Source of the DNA: Cylindrodendrum hubeiense
Lineage: Eukaryota > Ascomycota > Sordariomycetes > Hypocreales > Nectriaceae
Length of the DNA stretch: 55,603 nt
Assembly: GCA_014621425.1 (NCBI GenBank)
Contig: JAANBB010000270.1
Location: 1-55,603, forward strand
Direction: 5' to 3'
Under the pieces are notes generated by a model, which worked only from the letters and a program-made list of their open reading frames with translations, was not told where the DNA came from and ran no database searches. Both the position numbers and the translations under genes were made by a program. Below, in pieces: positions 33,384 to 43,037 of this stretch (within the stretch, counting starts at the first letter, position 1; the number at the start of each line of letters is the position of its first letter).

Positions 33384-35312
33384 TGGTGAAACCTCCTCCA
33401 TGCCGGAACACACTCCTTATGGTGCCGATGGCGCTCTCGACCGCATGCTCCGCCTCGGCCAGAAACCCAAATGCACTCCAGCCATTTTTGTCCACGCTGG
33501 AGCCGGCTTCCACAGCCACCAGAACGAGCACGTCCACCTCCAGGCTTGCGTTGCGTGAGTGCTCATTTCTCGAATTATTTCCATATCACAAGCTAACAAA
33601 ACAGTGCTGCCGAGATGGGAATGAAGTTTTTGAAAGCCGGCGCTACTGCAACCGAAGCCATCGAAGCTGCCCTTCGCATCCTCGAGGACAAAGAGATCAC
33701 CAATGCAGGTTACGGCTCTAATCTTTCTATTGACGGCACGGTCGAATGCGATGCCACGATAGTCGATCACCTTGGCCGCAGCGGTGCATGCGGTGCTGTT
33801 GCGAGTGAGCCATCTCCTCCCATACACTGGCCAGTTCCATAAACTAAATCTCATACAGACATTCGGAATCCTATTGCCCTTGCCAAACTTATTTTGGACA
33901 CAAGCAACAACCCCCTTAGCCTTCGACGTGTTCCACCAAACGCTCTGGTAGGAGAGGGTGCTAAAGCCTTTGCTGAAGAACACGGCTTGACAACATACCA
34001 CAATGACTACATGATTTCCAAGAACGCCCGGGATCGCTTCATCCGCTGGCAAGAAGACCTCAAGCGAGCAGATTCAAAGACCAAAGACACCAAGACAACT
34101 CAAAATACAACCCAAGGGAGCCCTGGGTGTGTCCCTTGTCAATATGATACCGCAACACCATCAGAGACACGTCGACCTTTTCCGCGAGACCACACGGCCG
34201 CAATCATGGCCGGTACTTGGAATGAGGGACAACCAGACTCACCCAACATGGATTCTCCAGGACCCGGGTCGGCTACCTTACCGCAACCCCCGGCGGCTCC
34301 GACAACCTCGGACTACTTCCGGGTTGTGGGGTCATCTGCGCCAACGGTAGGTCGATCGTCAGTTCGTGCTTCTCCTGAAAAGTTGCCTCTTTACTCTGCT
34401 GCGGTAGCAAGAGGCCCCAAAAATGGTTCCCCGCCGCCATCTCGTTCTAAAACTCGCCTCCAAAAGACCGAAACAACTGCCCAAGGATTGAGAAAGGGTG
34501 AAGAGCAGTCCGAACAGGCTATGAAACGCAACGCAGATTCCCATGGGAGGCATCATGAGCATGTCCCTCACAGAGATGGTTCTGCATCACCATATGGAGG
34601 TGGTCAGCCTAATTTAGACGACCGCGATCCCGCTCATCAAATCACAACAAGTCCTCGTGGGGTTAAGCGACCTGTCAGTCCAGACGGAAAGGACATCCAT
34701 AACCCTCGGGCTAGGAAGGAGCCTTCTCATCCCGGTACTGGGAACGAGGACTTCATCACAGACACCATCGGTGCTATAGCAGTCGACGAAAACGGCCATA
34801 TTGCGGCCGGGTCCTCCTCAGGGGGGATTGGGATGAAGCACCGAGGTCGGTTGGGACCCGCAGCCTTGGTCGGCGTTGGCACCGCTGTTGTACCTTGTGA
34901 TGAGAATGACGAAGATCAGGTCACTATTGCTGCCGTCACAAGTGGTACAGGGGAGCACATGGCTACCACAATGGCTTCGCAGCGGTGTGCCGAGCGAATT
35001 TACCATGGAACACGTCGCGGCCGGGGTGGAGCTGACATCCAGGACGACGACGAAGACGCCATCATGGAATCATTCATCGCGGATGATTTCATGAACCATC
35101 CTGGTGTCAAAAACTGTCACTCGGCTGGCGCTATTGGAGTAATGGTGGTCAAGAAGTGCCGCACCGGGTACTACCTTTATTTTGCGCATAACACCGACTC
35201 GTTTGCCCTCGCATCAATGGGTGGTTCAGAAAGGGAGCCCCGTTGCACCATGTCTCGACTCCCAGAGGGCGCTAAGATTGCCAAAGGTGGCCGCAAGGTT
35301 CGGCTTGATTAA
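33367..35312 (+). CDS. Taspase-like threonine aspartase / type 2 asparaginase family (Ntn hydrolase)
   Basis: Three exons (33367-33554, 33605-33804, 33859-35312) encode 613 residues. The N-terminal half has AIFVHAGAGFHS and ITNAGYGSNLSIDGTVECDA, signatures of asparaginase-2/taspase Ntn hydrolases. FITDTIGAIAVDENGHIAAG holds the predicted nucleophile Thr432, which would be freed by autocleavage between Asp431 and Thr432; AAGSSSGGIGMKHRGRLGPAA and AVTSGTGEHM follow. Taspases cut proteins after Asp, and relatives hydrolyse asparagine or isoaspartyl peptides, so the substrate is uncertain. Residues about 200-425, just before the cleavage site, are a long polar low-complexity insertion rich in Pro, Ser, Thr and charged residues. 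Human taspase-1 is only about 420 residues in all. An in-frame ATG at 33400 is an alternative start. Confidence 0.88.
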
Positions 35313-36034
35313 CTATGTAGCTATACTCGGATGCGTGATCAATCTTTGACAGTGGCTTGTATCTCTCTGGCCCTGGGGCGTGGAGTGTGTGGTTGACACT
35401 TCAAGGAGTTGGGAAGACGTTGCGGTTGTTGGAGGTGGAACCGTTTGTAGGTTAGCATAGACACCAGTGATACCCTCTAGTCCTAAACATGCATTCATCC
35501 CATACCGGGCCCAGGTTCAGCACATCTTTGATACTGATTTTTGTTCGCCCGTGTGCAGTTTGGATTACAGTGGCAAAGTGGTTAAATGCAAAAGTATCCA
35601 GAGGATCAGTTACTGGTATCATATATTTTCAGAGGGAAGCCAAAAAGTTTCCCTTAACCTTGGCTTCGTTCCAGGTATCTATTAAACGGTCATCTAGTGC
35701 CAGCCGATCAGGCCTCGCTTCCATTGGAGCCGACTGACTTTCTTTGCTTTTCAGCAAGAGTCGTAGCCTATTATTGGAAGCCTCTTTTGGCGGGTTTGAC
35801 GCATCCATCCAACTCTTTCGAGCTGATTTTGTCCGAATGCGCAATCCGACAGCCAACATCCGGCCGGTTTAGGGGCGAAGAAGCCTGGAAGTTTTACTGT
35901 GCCCGCCTTGTAATCTCTCACTCCTAAATAACGAGGTCCAACTGGGTTTCTTGCGCGACAAAAGAAAGCCAGTGAACGCAAGCATACAGGCAGTATAAAA
36001 CATGCCCTAGGGGTGGCTATGTACAGGCCGCTGC
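35313..36034. other. Convergent intergenic region, 0.7 kb
   Basis: Between the stops of the taspase-like gene and TFB4. Nothing beyond probable 3' UTRs is visible. Confidence 0.45.
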
Positions 36035-37123
36035 TTAGGGACGAGGTGTTCCGGTTGCGCTTCCCGTCTCTTCACGCCCGTTGCCATTGACAATGCGTCT
36101 CTTCTTCTTCTTCTTCCGGGGCAAGACGGCAGGCTTAGCGCCGTAGTTGCCCAGTGCGAGCTTGGTACCGCATGTCAAGCACTCGGCACCAGGGGGCAGT
36201 TCACAGAAGATGCTTAGGCAGATAGAGCAGACAAAGCCAGTGTCGACGACTCGCCCGTGACAGAAGCACGCAGCGCGGAAGTCGACAGTGTCATGAGTGG
36301 GTGCGATCAGAGCCTCGCGGGCCTCGCTATCAGCCATCAGGCCGAACATGAGGTAGGTAAGCAAGCCCTGGGGGTGGGTGGCGGCGAGAAAGGTGCCCCC
36401 GGTGTTGAAACACGCCTGCTGGAGGAAGGTCGGATCGCCAGAAAGGGAGAGGGTATCTATGACGACCTGGGCATGTGCGGCGGCGAAGACTGCGTTCATT
36501 GTAGGAATGTACTGGGATGGTTCGGAGTCTGAGACTGAGATGACGAGGATGCGGCCGCGGACGGTTGGCGGCGCATCGGAGGCGTTGGCCTTGCGACTAT
36601 CCTCGAGGTTGGCGACCGGTGAGCACAGGGCCTGCGCAGCCTTGTTGATGTGGCAGAGTGCTAGCGTCAGGGCGCCTGAGAGTTGTGTTGTCGTAGTGGC
36701 CAGGTCAGCCTCGGTGGTATTGTCGACGAGCGAGCGTACGGAGGAGAGGACGGCTGTCTCGATCTGCGCGAAGTGCGGGTACTTGTTCGCCGAAGAAGAA
36801 GGGGCAGCAGCGGCCGGGACATCCTGCATGGGAACATCGCCAGAGGCGTCGGCGCCGGTCTTTGACTTGGGCTTCGGGGGCGAGGGATACAGCCAGACTG
36901 CACGGTCGAGATGGGCACCTATGAGTGCAACCTGATTGGAGTTGCTGAAAGCGAGGTGGGCGTTCACGAAAACGAGGATATTGGCGATCGCACGGGACAT
37001 GGGAAGCACATCGCTGAGGGCTGCCCACGCGCGGGGGTTCGCGTCGAGGATGATGGACAGGAGCGAGGGCGTCTCTTCGGCGGTGGTGACCTCGTAGTGC
37101 TCGGAAACGTCGACGGCGTCCAT
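36035..37123 (-). CDS. tfb4: TFIIH core subunit Tfb4/p34
   Basis: Single exon, 362 residues. The N-terminal part forms the vWA-like fold: SLLSIILDANPRAWAAL, ILVFVNAHLAFSNSNQVALI, and later GRILVISVSDSEPSQYIPTMN and CFNTGGTFLAATHPQGLLTYL. The C-terminus carries a Cys-rich zinc-binding module (CFCHGRVVDTGFVCSIC, then CELPPGAECLTCG) followed by a Lys/Arg cluster RKKKKKRR that can serve as nuclear signal. Tfb4 contacts Ssl1/p44 in the TFIIH core, used in RNA polymerase II initiation and nucleotide-excision repair. A Pro/Ala-rich loop around residues 80-110 is not part of the core fold. The start ATG at 37123 gives the expected N-terminus. Confidence 0.93.
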   Translation of the reverse strand: MDAVDVSEHYEVTTAEETPSLLSIILDANPRAWAALSDVLPMSRAIANILVFVNAHLAFSNSNQVALIGAHLDRAVWLYPSPPKPKSKTGADASGDVPMQDVPAAAAPSSSANKYPHFAQIETAVLSSVRSLVDNTTEADLATTTTQLSGALTLALCHINKAAQALCSPVANLEDSRKANASDAPPTVRGRILVISVSDSEPSQYIPTMNAVFAAAHAQVVIDTLSLSGDPTFLQQACFNTGGTFLAATHPQGLLTYLMFGLMADSEAREALIAPTHDTVDFRAACFCHGRVVDTGFVCSICLSIFCELPPGAECLTCGTKLALGNYGAKPAVLPRKKKKKRRIVNGNGREETGSATGTPRP

Positions 37124-38290
37124 GGTTGACTGCGGGACGGCTCTGGGGGGTGGTCGAGACAGCTACGAGGTCCAGGGAGAGCGAAGCCAGCCGCTGTTCG
37201 GAGCCCTGGAGTGCAGAAGGGAGATCGAAGCCGGCGAGGGAGGCTGACAAGAGGATGTCGTTGGCAAAATGGTTGATTTTCGGCGTGGCAAAAGTTGAGG
37301 CTCAACCTGGAGAAAGCTTGATACGCGGCTAGGCAAGTGCCACCAGGTCTGTGCGACAACTAACAAGATCTGTCTCAGAGTCTCGGGGCTACCAACGAGG
37401 CTCTGGATCTTCCGAGACAGGCGCAGCTGTCTTTCTCCGTTTCTGTTCTCCGTTTCTGTTTCTCTCTCTTTCTTCTTCTTCAGGCCATGCAAGTTGTCGT
37501 TATCGGCGCGGGCGCGTATGTACAGCAGGCGTGAGAAAAGGGAAAATATTTGACGTTGGGGATGAGTGGGTGTATGAGTGTCTTGGCCGATTGGCAGGGC
37601 TAAAGTTGCGTTGATGGAGCGTCATCGGTCATGCCCCCAAAAAAAAGTCGTGTGCATGCCTGTGCAACGCGGCTGGAGACGGCACCGGCCAGTGTGGTTC
37701 TAAGGGATGGGGAATGGGGGATGGGGGGCTACGCCAAAACACGTGATGAGCCTTCTGTAAATTTGGGGCATGGCACGCTGCGGCCCGGCGACGCTGGAGA
37801 GCGATTTGTAGGGCGATTTGGAGAGTGATTTGCACTAGGGCCCTTATCGGTGCGTCCAGGTTGGGGTGGGACGGGCACTAGGACAAAGCAACGTTCCACG
37901 TTTTGGTTGACAGCCTCGAGCAGTGACAGCCATACAGGGCACAGCTGGCGCACAGCTGCCCACTCAGCCCACGGGGAGCTAGGGAGCTGCAGACAGCTGG
38001 AGGAGCTCAGCGCACCGGCGGACCAGTAAACCGGAGGGTTTAGTGGGGTCCCGTCCACTGAAGGGGGCCCAATCGCGGAAACCCCACCACAGCAGTTTCT
38101 TATCCCGTGAGGGGCCACCTCCACGCGCTCCCGGTCCAGGTTGACATTTACAGTCCCGACCACTACATAGTACATCAGACCTGGCGCCGCCGCCTCTCGC
38201 CTGCCCTCTTATACTCCTCACCCAATCACCCCGACCAGCACTATCTCACCCGCCTCGACCTCCGCCTCGACCTCCGCAACCGGGTGTCTC
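37124..38290. promoter_or_regulatory. Divergent promoter region, TFB4 / UCS-protein gene
   Basis: A 1.17-kb head-to-head spacer. A T/C-rich tract at about 37430-37480 and C-rich repeats of CTCGACCTCCGC (about 38250-38280) lie close to the UCS start. I see no gene or RNA in it. Confidence 0.45.
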
Positions 38291-40496
38291 ATGGCGGCCA
38301 ACGCTGAGCCCGACAAGGCCCTGGCCACGGCCGTGGTGCCGGCCCCGACTCCGACGCCGGCCCCGTCCATCGAGGATCAGACCCTCATCGTCTTTGCCCG
38401 CCTGATGGAGGGCGGCCAGGAGGACAACGAGACCTGCCGCGACCTGGACGAGCTGACCAAGCTGCTCAACGATGACTTCGAGGCCCGCCAGAAGGACACG
38501 GCCCGTGAGTCCATCTGCAAGCTCATCGACGGCGACTGCGTCGACACCGTCCTGTGCTACCTCGACATGAGGCAGCCTGAGATTGTCCGCGGTCACGCCA
38601 CCCTCTCGACCTCGGCCTATCTCAAGGCTGCCGGCGATGAGGGCTCCACGATGCTGTCGACCTTCTTCTTTGACCGCGTCCGGAGAGGAACCTACGACGA
38701 CTACATCGTCGCCTTCTGCGTCGCCGCCTCGACCTTCCCCATCGTCCCGGATCTCACGGCGGGCATGTTCCTCAACGAGGGCTTCCTGTCCACCCTGGGC
38801 CCTCTTATGCGGAGGAAGTGGAAGAGCCGCAAGGTGGAGACGGCCTGTCTGGAGATGCTCAACGCCGCCTGCATGAACTCACAGTGCCGCGAGGCCATCA
38901 ACAAGTACTGCATCGAGTGGCTCGAGGAGGTTGTTGACCAGGACCTCAATGAGATCGTCCGCAGCACAAACGCCGACCCTAACCTGCAGAACGACGGCGG
39001 TTCCGTCACCATGCGCCGGCACTCGGAGCAGGTCCAGTATCTCGCTGCCGTGATCCTGGCAAAGTTGAGGGTGAGATGACTTATACTGGGCGGGGCCCAT
39101 CGTATTTTGTCCCTGACTGACTGACCCAGAAATCAAGGCAGTTCCAACCAAAACCCCACCCGGCGATGCAAGCCAGTCCAGCAGGATCGAGGCTGCAGTC
39201 ACCACCATTGAGGAGTTGTCTGACATGTTCACCAAGATGATCATGAGAGACGAAGACCATGGACGACAACACTCCATCGAGGGCTTGGCCTACGCCTCCC
39301 TCCAGCCCAAGGTCAAGGAATCCGTCGCCAACAACAGCGAGTTGCTCCTAAAGCTTGTCAAGACGCTCGGCGACGCCCAGCCTAGGTCTCCCACCACCTA
39401 CGGCGCCCTGAGCATCTTTGTCAACCTCACCAGGTACTTGCCTAACTTGACGGATGAGGAGAAGAAGATGAGCCAGCTCAAGGCATATGCCAACGCTGCC
39501 GGCAAGCTGTCCGGCCCCGACCCCCTCGACAGTGATGAAATCGTTGCCAAGCGATGCCAGATGGTCTTTGACGCCGGCATCACCCCCATCCTCGTCACCC
39601 ACAGCAAGAACGGCTCGCCCGCCTCCCTGGCCCTCACCATCTCCATCATCTTTGCCCTCTCCGTCACCAAGACGCTCCGCGGTCAGCTCGCCCAGCAAGG
39701 CGCCGTGAGACTTCTCCTCGCCTCGTGGATGACCCTCCCGCAGACCGAAGCCCCGGCCCGTCGCCTGGCCGCTCAGGCGCTTGCTCGCATTCTCATCAGC
39801 ACAAACCCTACCCTGGTCTTTGGTGGCAACCGCAACACCCCCGTCAGCGCAGCTGTGAGACCGCTCGTGTCCATCATCCCCCCTGACCCAGCCGCCGAGA
39901 CGCGAGACCTCCTCCCCTCTTTCGAGGCCCTGATGGCCCTGACCAACCTAGCATCGATGGAGGACGACGACATGAGACGCACCATCATCACCACTGCCTG
40001 GTCTCACCTCGAAGAGCAGCTCCTCTCCTCAAACGCCCTCGTATCCAAGGCCGCCGTCGAACTCGTCTGCAACCTCGTCCAAGCCCCCGAGGCCATCGCC
40101 CTCTATGCCGAGGAGACGGCCAAGGCGCGGAACCGCCTCCACATCCTCCTCGCCCTTGCCGACGCCGAGGACGCCGGCACCCGCAGTGCTGCCGGCGGCG
40201 CCCTCGCGTCCCTGACGACGTTTGAGCCCGTTGTCCGTGGCGTTCTCCACCGCGACCGCGGTATCAAGGTTGTCCTCGGCATGTGTGTCGACAGCGACGA
40301 GAACATCCGCCACCGTGGTGTCTTCGTTGTTCTCAACCTCGTGTCTGCCGAGGGCGACACCGGCAAGCTCGCCCGCGAAAAGATCAAGGATGAGGACGGC
40401 GTGGACGTTCTCAAGGAGTGTCTTAAGAAGAGCCGGCGGCCCGAGGTCCTCGAGGTCACCGTCCAGGCCCTCAAGGCGCTGCTGGAGCAGAAATAA
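38291..40496 (+). CDS. UCS-domain myosin chaperone (She4/CRO1/UNC-45-like)
   Basis: Two exons (38291-39070; 39138-40496) encode 712 residues, the size of fungal She4/CRO1 proteins, which lack the TPR domain of animal UNC-45. The protein is all-helical with armadillo-like repeats: ESICKLIDGDCVDTVLCYLD, LGPLMRRKWKSRKVETACLE, LVSIIPPDPAAETRDLLPSF, TNLASMEDDDMRRTII, AAVELVCNLVQAPEAIALY and NIRHRGVFVVLNLVSAEGD, the latter three typical of the UCS domain. UCS proteins fold and stabilise myosin motor heads; Podospora CRO1 is needed for the syncytial-to-cellular transition. The intron uses an AAG acceptor, because the CAG 8 nt earlier would shift the frame. It converges on TRM2 with about 200 bp between stops. 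Confidence 0.9.
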
Positions 40497-40699
40497 TGAC
40501 TGGGGACACGATTGTATGTATGTACGGCGCTCTCGGTTTTGTTTTTCGTAAGCAAAAAGATTGCTTTTTCATGTCACGTATGGTTCTGTGTAGGATGTTC
40601 AGAGAGGTTACCAGCAAAATTGTCCATTTTTATTTTCCGTTCCGACGTACTATACAAAGCGCCATATTTTTCAATGCTCCGTGGTATCTCCTTTTTTGT

Positions 40700-42511
40700 T
40701 TACTCCTTGGTATCAACCCTGTTGAGAATCGCAACGCCCTCCACGTGTCCCGTCTGCGGGAAGAAGTCGAAGCCGACCAGGCTCTCAATCTCATACCGCT
40801 CGCCCTCGCCCTCGCCGCGCACCAAGACGCCCACGTCGCGGGCCTGCGTGTGCACGTTGCAGCTGACGTAGAGGACGCGGCGAGGCCCGAAGCGGCGCAG
40901 CTGAGAGAGGAATGAGTCGTCGCAGCCCTTGCGGGGCGGGTCGAGGACGACGACGGTCTCCTCGGCATTGTAGGAGACGCTCTTGAAGAGCTCGCCGGCG
41001 TCGGCGGCGATGAACTTGCAGCGGTCCTCGCCCATGCCGTTGAGGGCGGCGTTGCGGCCGGCCGATGCGATGGAATCGGCGGCGATGTCAATGCCGATGG
41101 AGTGCTCGAACAGCGAGGCCAGGGTGATTGTGAAGAGGCCGGAGCCCGAGTAGGCATCGATGAGGTACTTGATGTTGCCCGAGGGCGGGAGGATGCGCTC
41201 GCGAACGTATTGTGTGAATTTGGGGAGGATGGAGTTGTTGTTCTGGAAGAAAGAGCCCGCCGGGTTGGTGAAGAGGTAGTCGCCGATGTACTCAGTGGTA
41301 GTGGCCTTGGAGTCTGTGATGCACGTCTTGAGATCGACGGTGTCTTCGTTGTCTACGCGGACCGTACAAGGGGGTAGCTCGCCCTGGGGGATCTCATCGC
41401 TATCCTTGGGGAGACGCTTGGTGTTCTCACGGAGAAGGATAGTGGCGCCGCGCTGGTAGGAGGCAAAGTCCTTGTGCATGCGCTCTCGCTCTCGCCCCAT
41501 GCCGAGGCGCACAGCGCTGGTGCCGATGGGGCAGTCCTCGATGTCCAGAACCTTGCGGCGGCCCTTTTGCATGAAGCCGATGTCCGGGCATGAGTCGAAG
41601 GGGGTCCTAGGGTTCTTACCGCGCTTGTTGTGGCGGAAGCCCGGGGGGCCGTCAAAGTGCGGCGTCAGCTTGGTGCGGTAGCCGTATTGCAGGGGGCTGC
41701 CGATGGTGTCGTTGATGGCCGGGACAACCTCCGGGGCGAGGTTGGAGAAGTTGCGAAAGGCGCGGTCGACGATGCGCTTCTTGTGGTTGAGCTGCTCGGA
41801 GTAGTCGAGCATCTGGAACTGGCAGCCGCCGCACGAGGCGAAGTACTTGCACTGGATGCGGGCGTCGTCGCGCAGCGGTGAGGGCTTGACGACGGAGATG
41901 AAGTCGGCAAACGACTGCTTCTCGGTGTGGACGTGCCGGTAGACCCTGACTCGGGCGATGTCGCCGGGCACCGTGAAGGGCACGATGTAGACCCAGTTGG
42001 AACCGGGGCGCATGGCGAGGCCGTCGCCGGTCGATGAAAGCTTCATGACCTCGACCTCGATCTCAGTGCCTTGCTCGGGGAGGTTCTCCTCGGCATCGGC
42101 GTCGACTTCGACTTGGCCGTCTGTCTGAGATTTGCGCGACGCCAGCAGCGCCTCGATGTCGAGCCTGAGGACGTCTTCGGATGAACCCTCGGTGATGTTC
42201 TTCTCCCGCTTGGTCTTCTTCTGCTTCCAGGCACGGTTGTTGCCGGGGTTTTGCCTCTTGGCAGGCCTTTTTTGCTGGCTGCTGTCATTGGCGTTGTCAT
42301 TTGCGTTGCCATTTGCATTGTCGTTGCCGTTGCTGGTAGCGGCAACGCTGGCACTCGCGACGCCGTTGGTGATGCCGCTCATGATGGTGTCGCTGTGGCC
42401 GTTGAGCACCTTGGGCGCATCGGCCAGCGCAGAGGCCATGGTCGCAAAGGAGCGAAGGTTCTGGGGGCGCGCTCTAAACGAGACTCTGGGAAGGACCCTC
42501 AGCGCTCTCAT
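40700..42511 (-). CDS. trm2: tRNA (uracil-5-)-methyltransferase, Trm2/TrmA family
   Basis: Single exon, 603 residues from the first ATG at 42511. A second in-frame ATG follows at 42439 (residue 25). Order: Arg-rich N-terminus; low-complexity Asn/Lys region; TRAM-like domain (EIEVMKLSSTGDGLAM, VYIVPFTVPGDIARVRV); CKYFASCGGCQFQML, an iron-sulfur-type Cys cluster; NPAGSFFQNNNSILPKF; SAM-binding DAYSGSGLFTI; DPPRKGC; catalytic YVSCNVHTQARD (Cys about 551); and the C-terminal Glu in TGHVEGVA. It makes m5U54 in the T loop of tRNAs; yeast Trm2 has also been reported to act as an endo-exonuclease. The first 24 residues are basic and free of acidic residues, like a mitochondrial presequence, so two products with different locations are possible. 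Confidence 0.93.
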   Translation of the reverse strand: MRALRVLPRVSFRARPQNLRSFATMASALADAPKVLNGHSDTIMSGITNGVASASVAATSNGNDNANGNANDNANDSSQQKRPAKRQNPGNNRAWKQKKTKREKNITEGSSEDVLRLDIEALLASRKSQTDGQVEVDADAEENLPEQGTEIEVEVMKLSSTGDGLAMRPGSNWVYIVPFTVPGDIARVRVYRHVHTEKQSFADFISVVKPSPLRDDARIQCKYFASCGGCQFQMLDYSEQLNHKKRIVDRAFRNFSNLAPEVVPAINDTIGSPLQYGYRTKLTPHFDGPPGFRHNKRGKNPRTPFDSCPDIGFMQKGRRKVLDIEDCPIGTSAVRLGMGRERERMHKDFASYQRGATILLRENTKRLPKDSDEIPQGELPPCTVRVDNEDTVDLKTCITDSKATTTEYIGDYLFTNPAGSFFQNNNSILPKFTQYVRERILPPSGNIKYLIDAYSGSGLFTITLASLFEHSIGIDIAADSIASAGRNAALNGMGEDRCKFIAADAGELFKSVSYNAEETVVVLDPPRKGCDDSFLSQLRRFGPRRVLYVSCNVHTQARDVGVLVRGEGEGERYEIESLVGFDFFPQTGHVEGVAILNRVDTKE

Positions 42512-43037
42512 GGACAGACTTTCTATATAAAAAATCAAATGGATTCGTGAGAACCCGGTGAGCCGCAGGATGTGAAGTCGTTCAACCTTGATGCTGAATC
42601 GCTGATGGGAATGGAGGCGATGGTCTCGAAGTGAAAAACTTCCTGGCCAATGATTGGCCCTCTAGGTATCATCGCCGCGCCGCTGATTGGCCGCAGCCCA
42701 CCTGCCTGGTCACTCCTCGAGCGGCAGGTGATGGGTCCACGCGGGCGGGACGATTTGCATCTACCGGGGCAGACTGAGAACCCGCCGTACATCGGCCAAG
42801 GCGTCAATCACGTCAACGCTTGTTCTGTGCCGTTTCCCTTTTTGAGAGACATATCCTAGATAGTCGGTCTAGCCATCTCACTGCATCGTCTCGATTTCCT
42901 GGCTATCTCTTGCTCCGGAGTTGCTGCGCGGGGGAACGGGTTTCTTATCTCTCTATCATCTCCGCCCACGCTACAGATTACATCTCGGGTCGCCGATACG
43001 TCGGGTGCACCGCCAGCTACTGACAAATCAAGCAACC
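42512..43037. promoter_or_regulatory. Divergent promoter region, TRM2 / gamma-glutamyltranspeptidase
   Basis: A 526-bp head-to-head spacer. On the minus strand a TTATATAG sequence at about 42528-42535 lies only some 20 bp before the first TRM2 ATG, close enough that transcripts starting downstream of it could miss that ATG. No gene is present. Confidence 0.5.
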
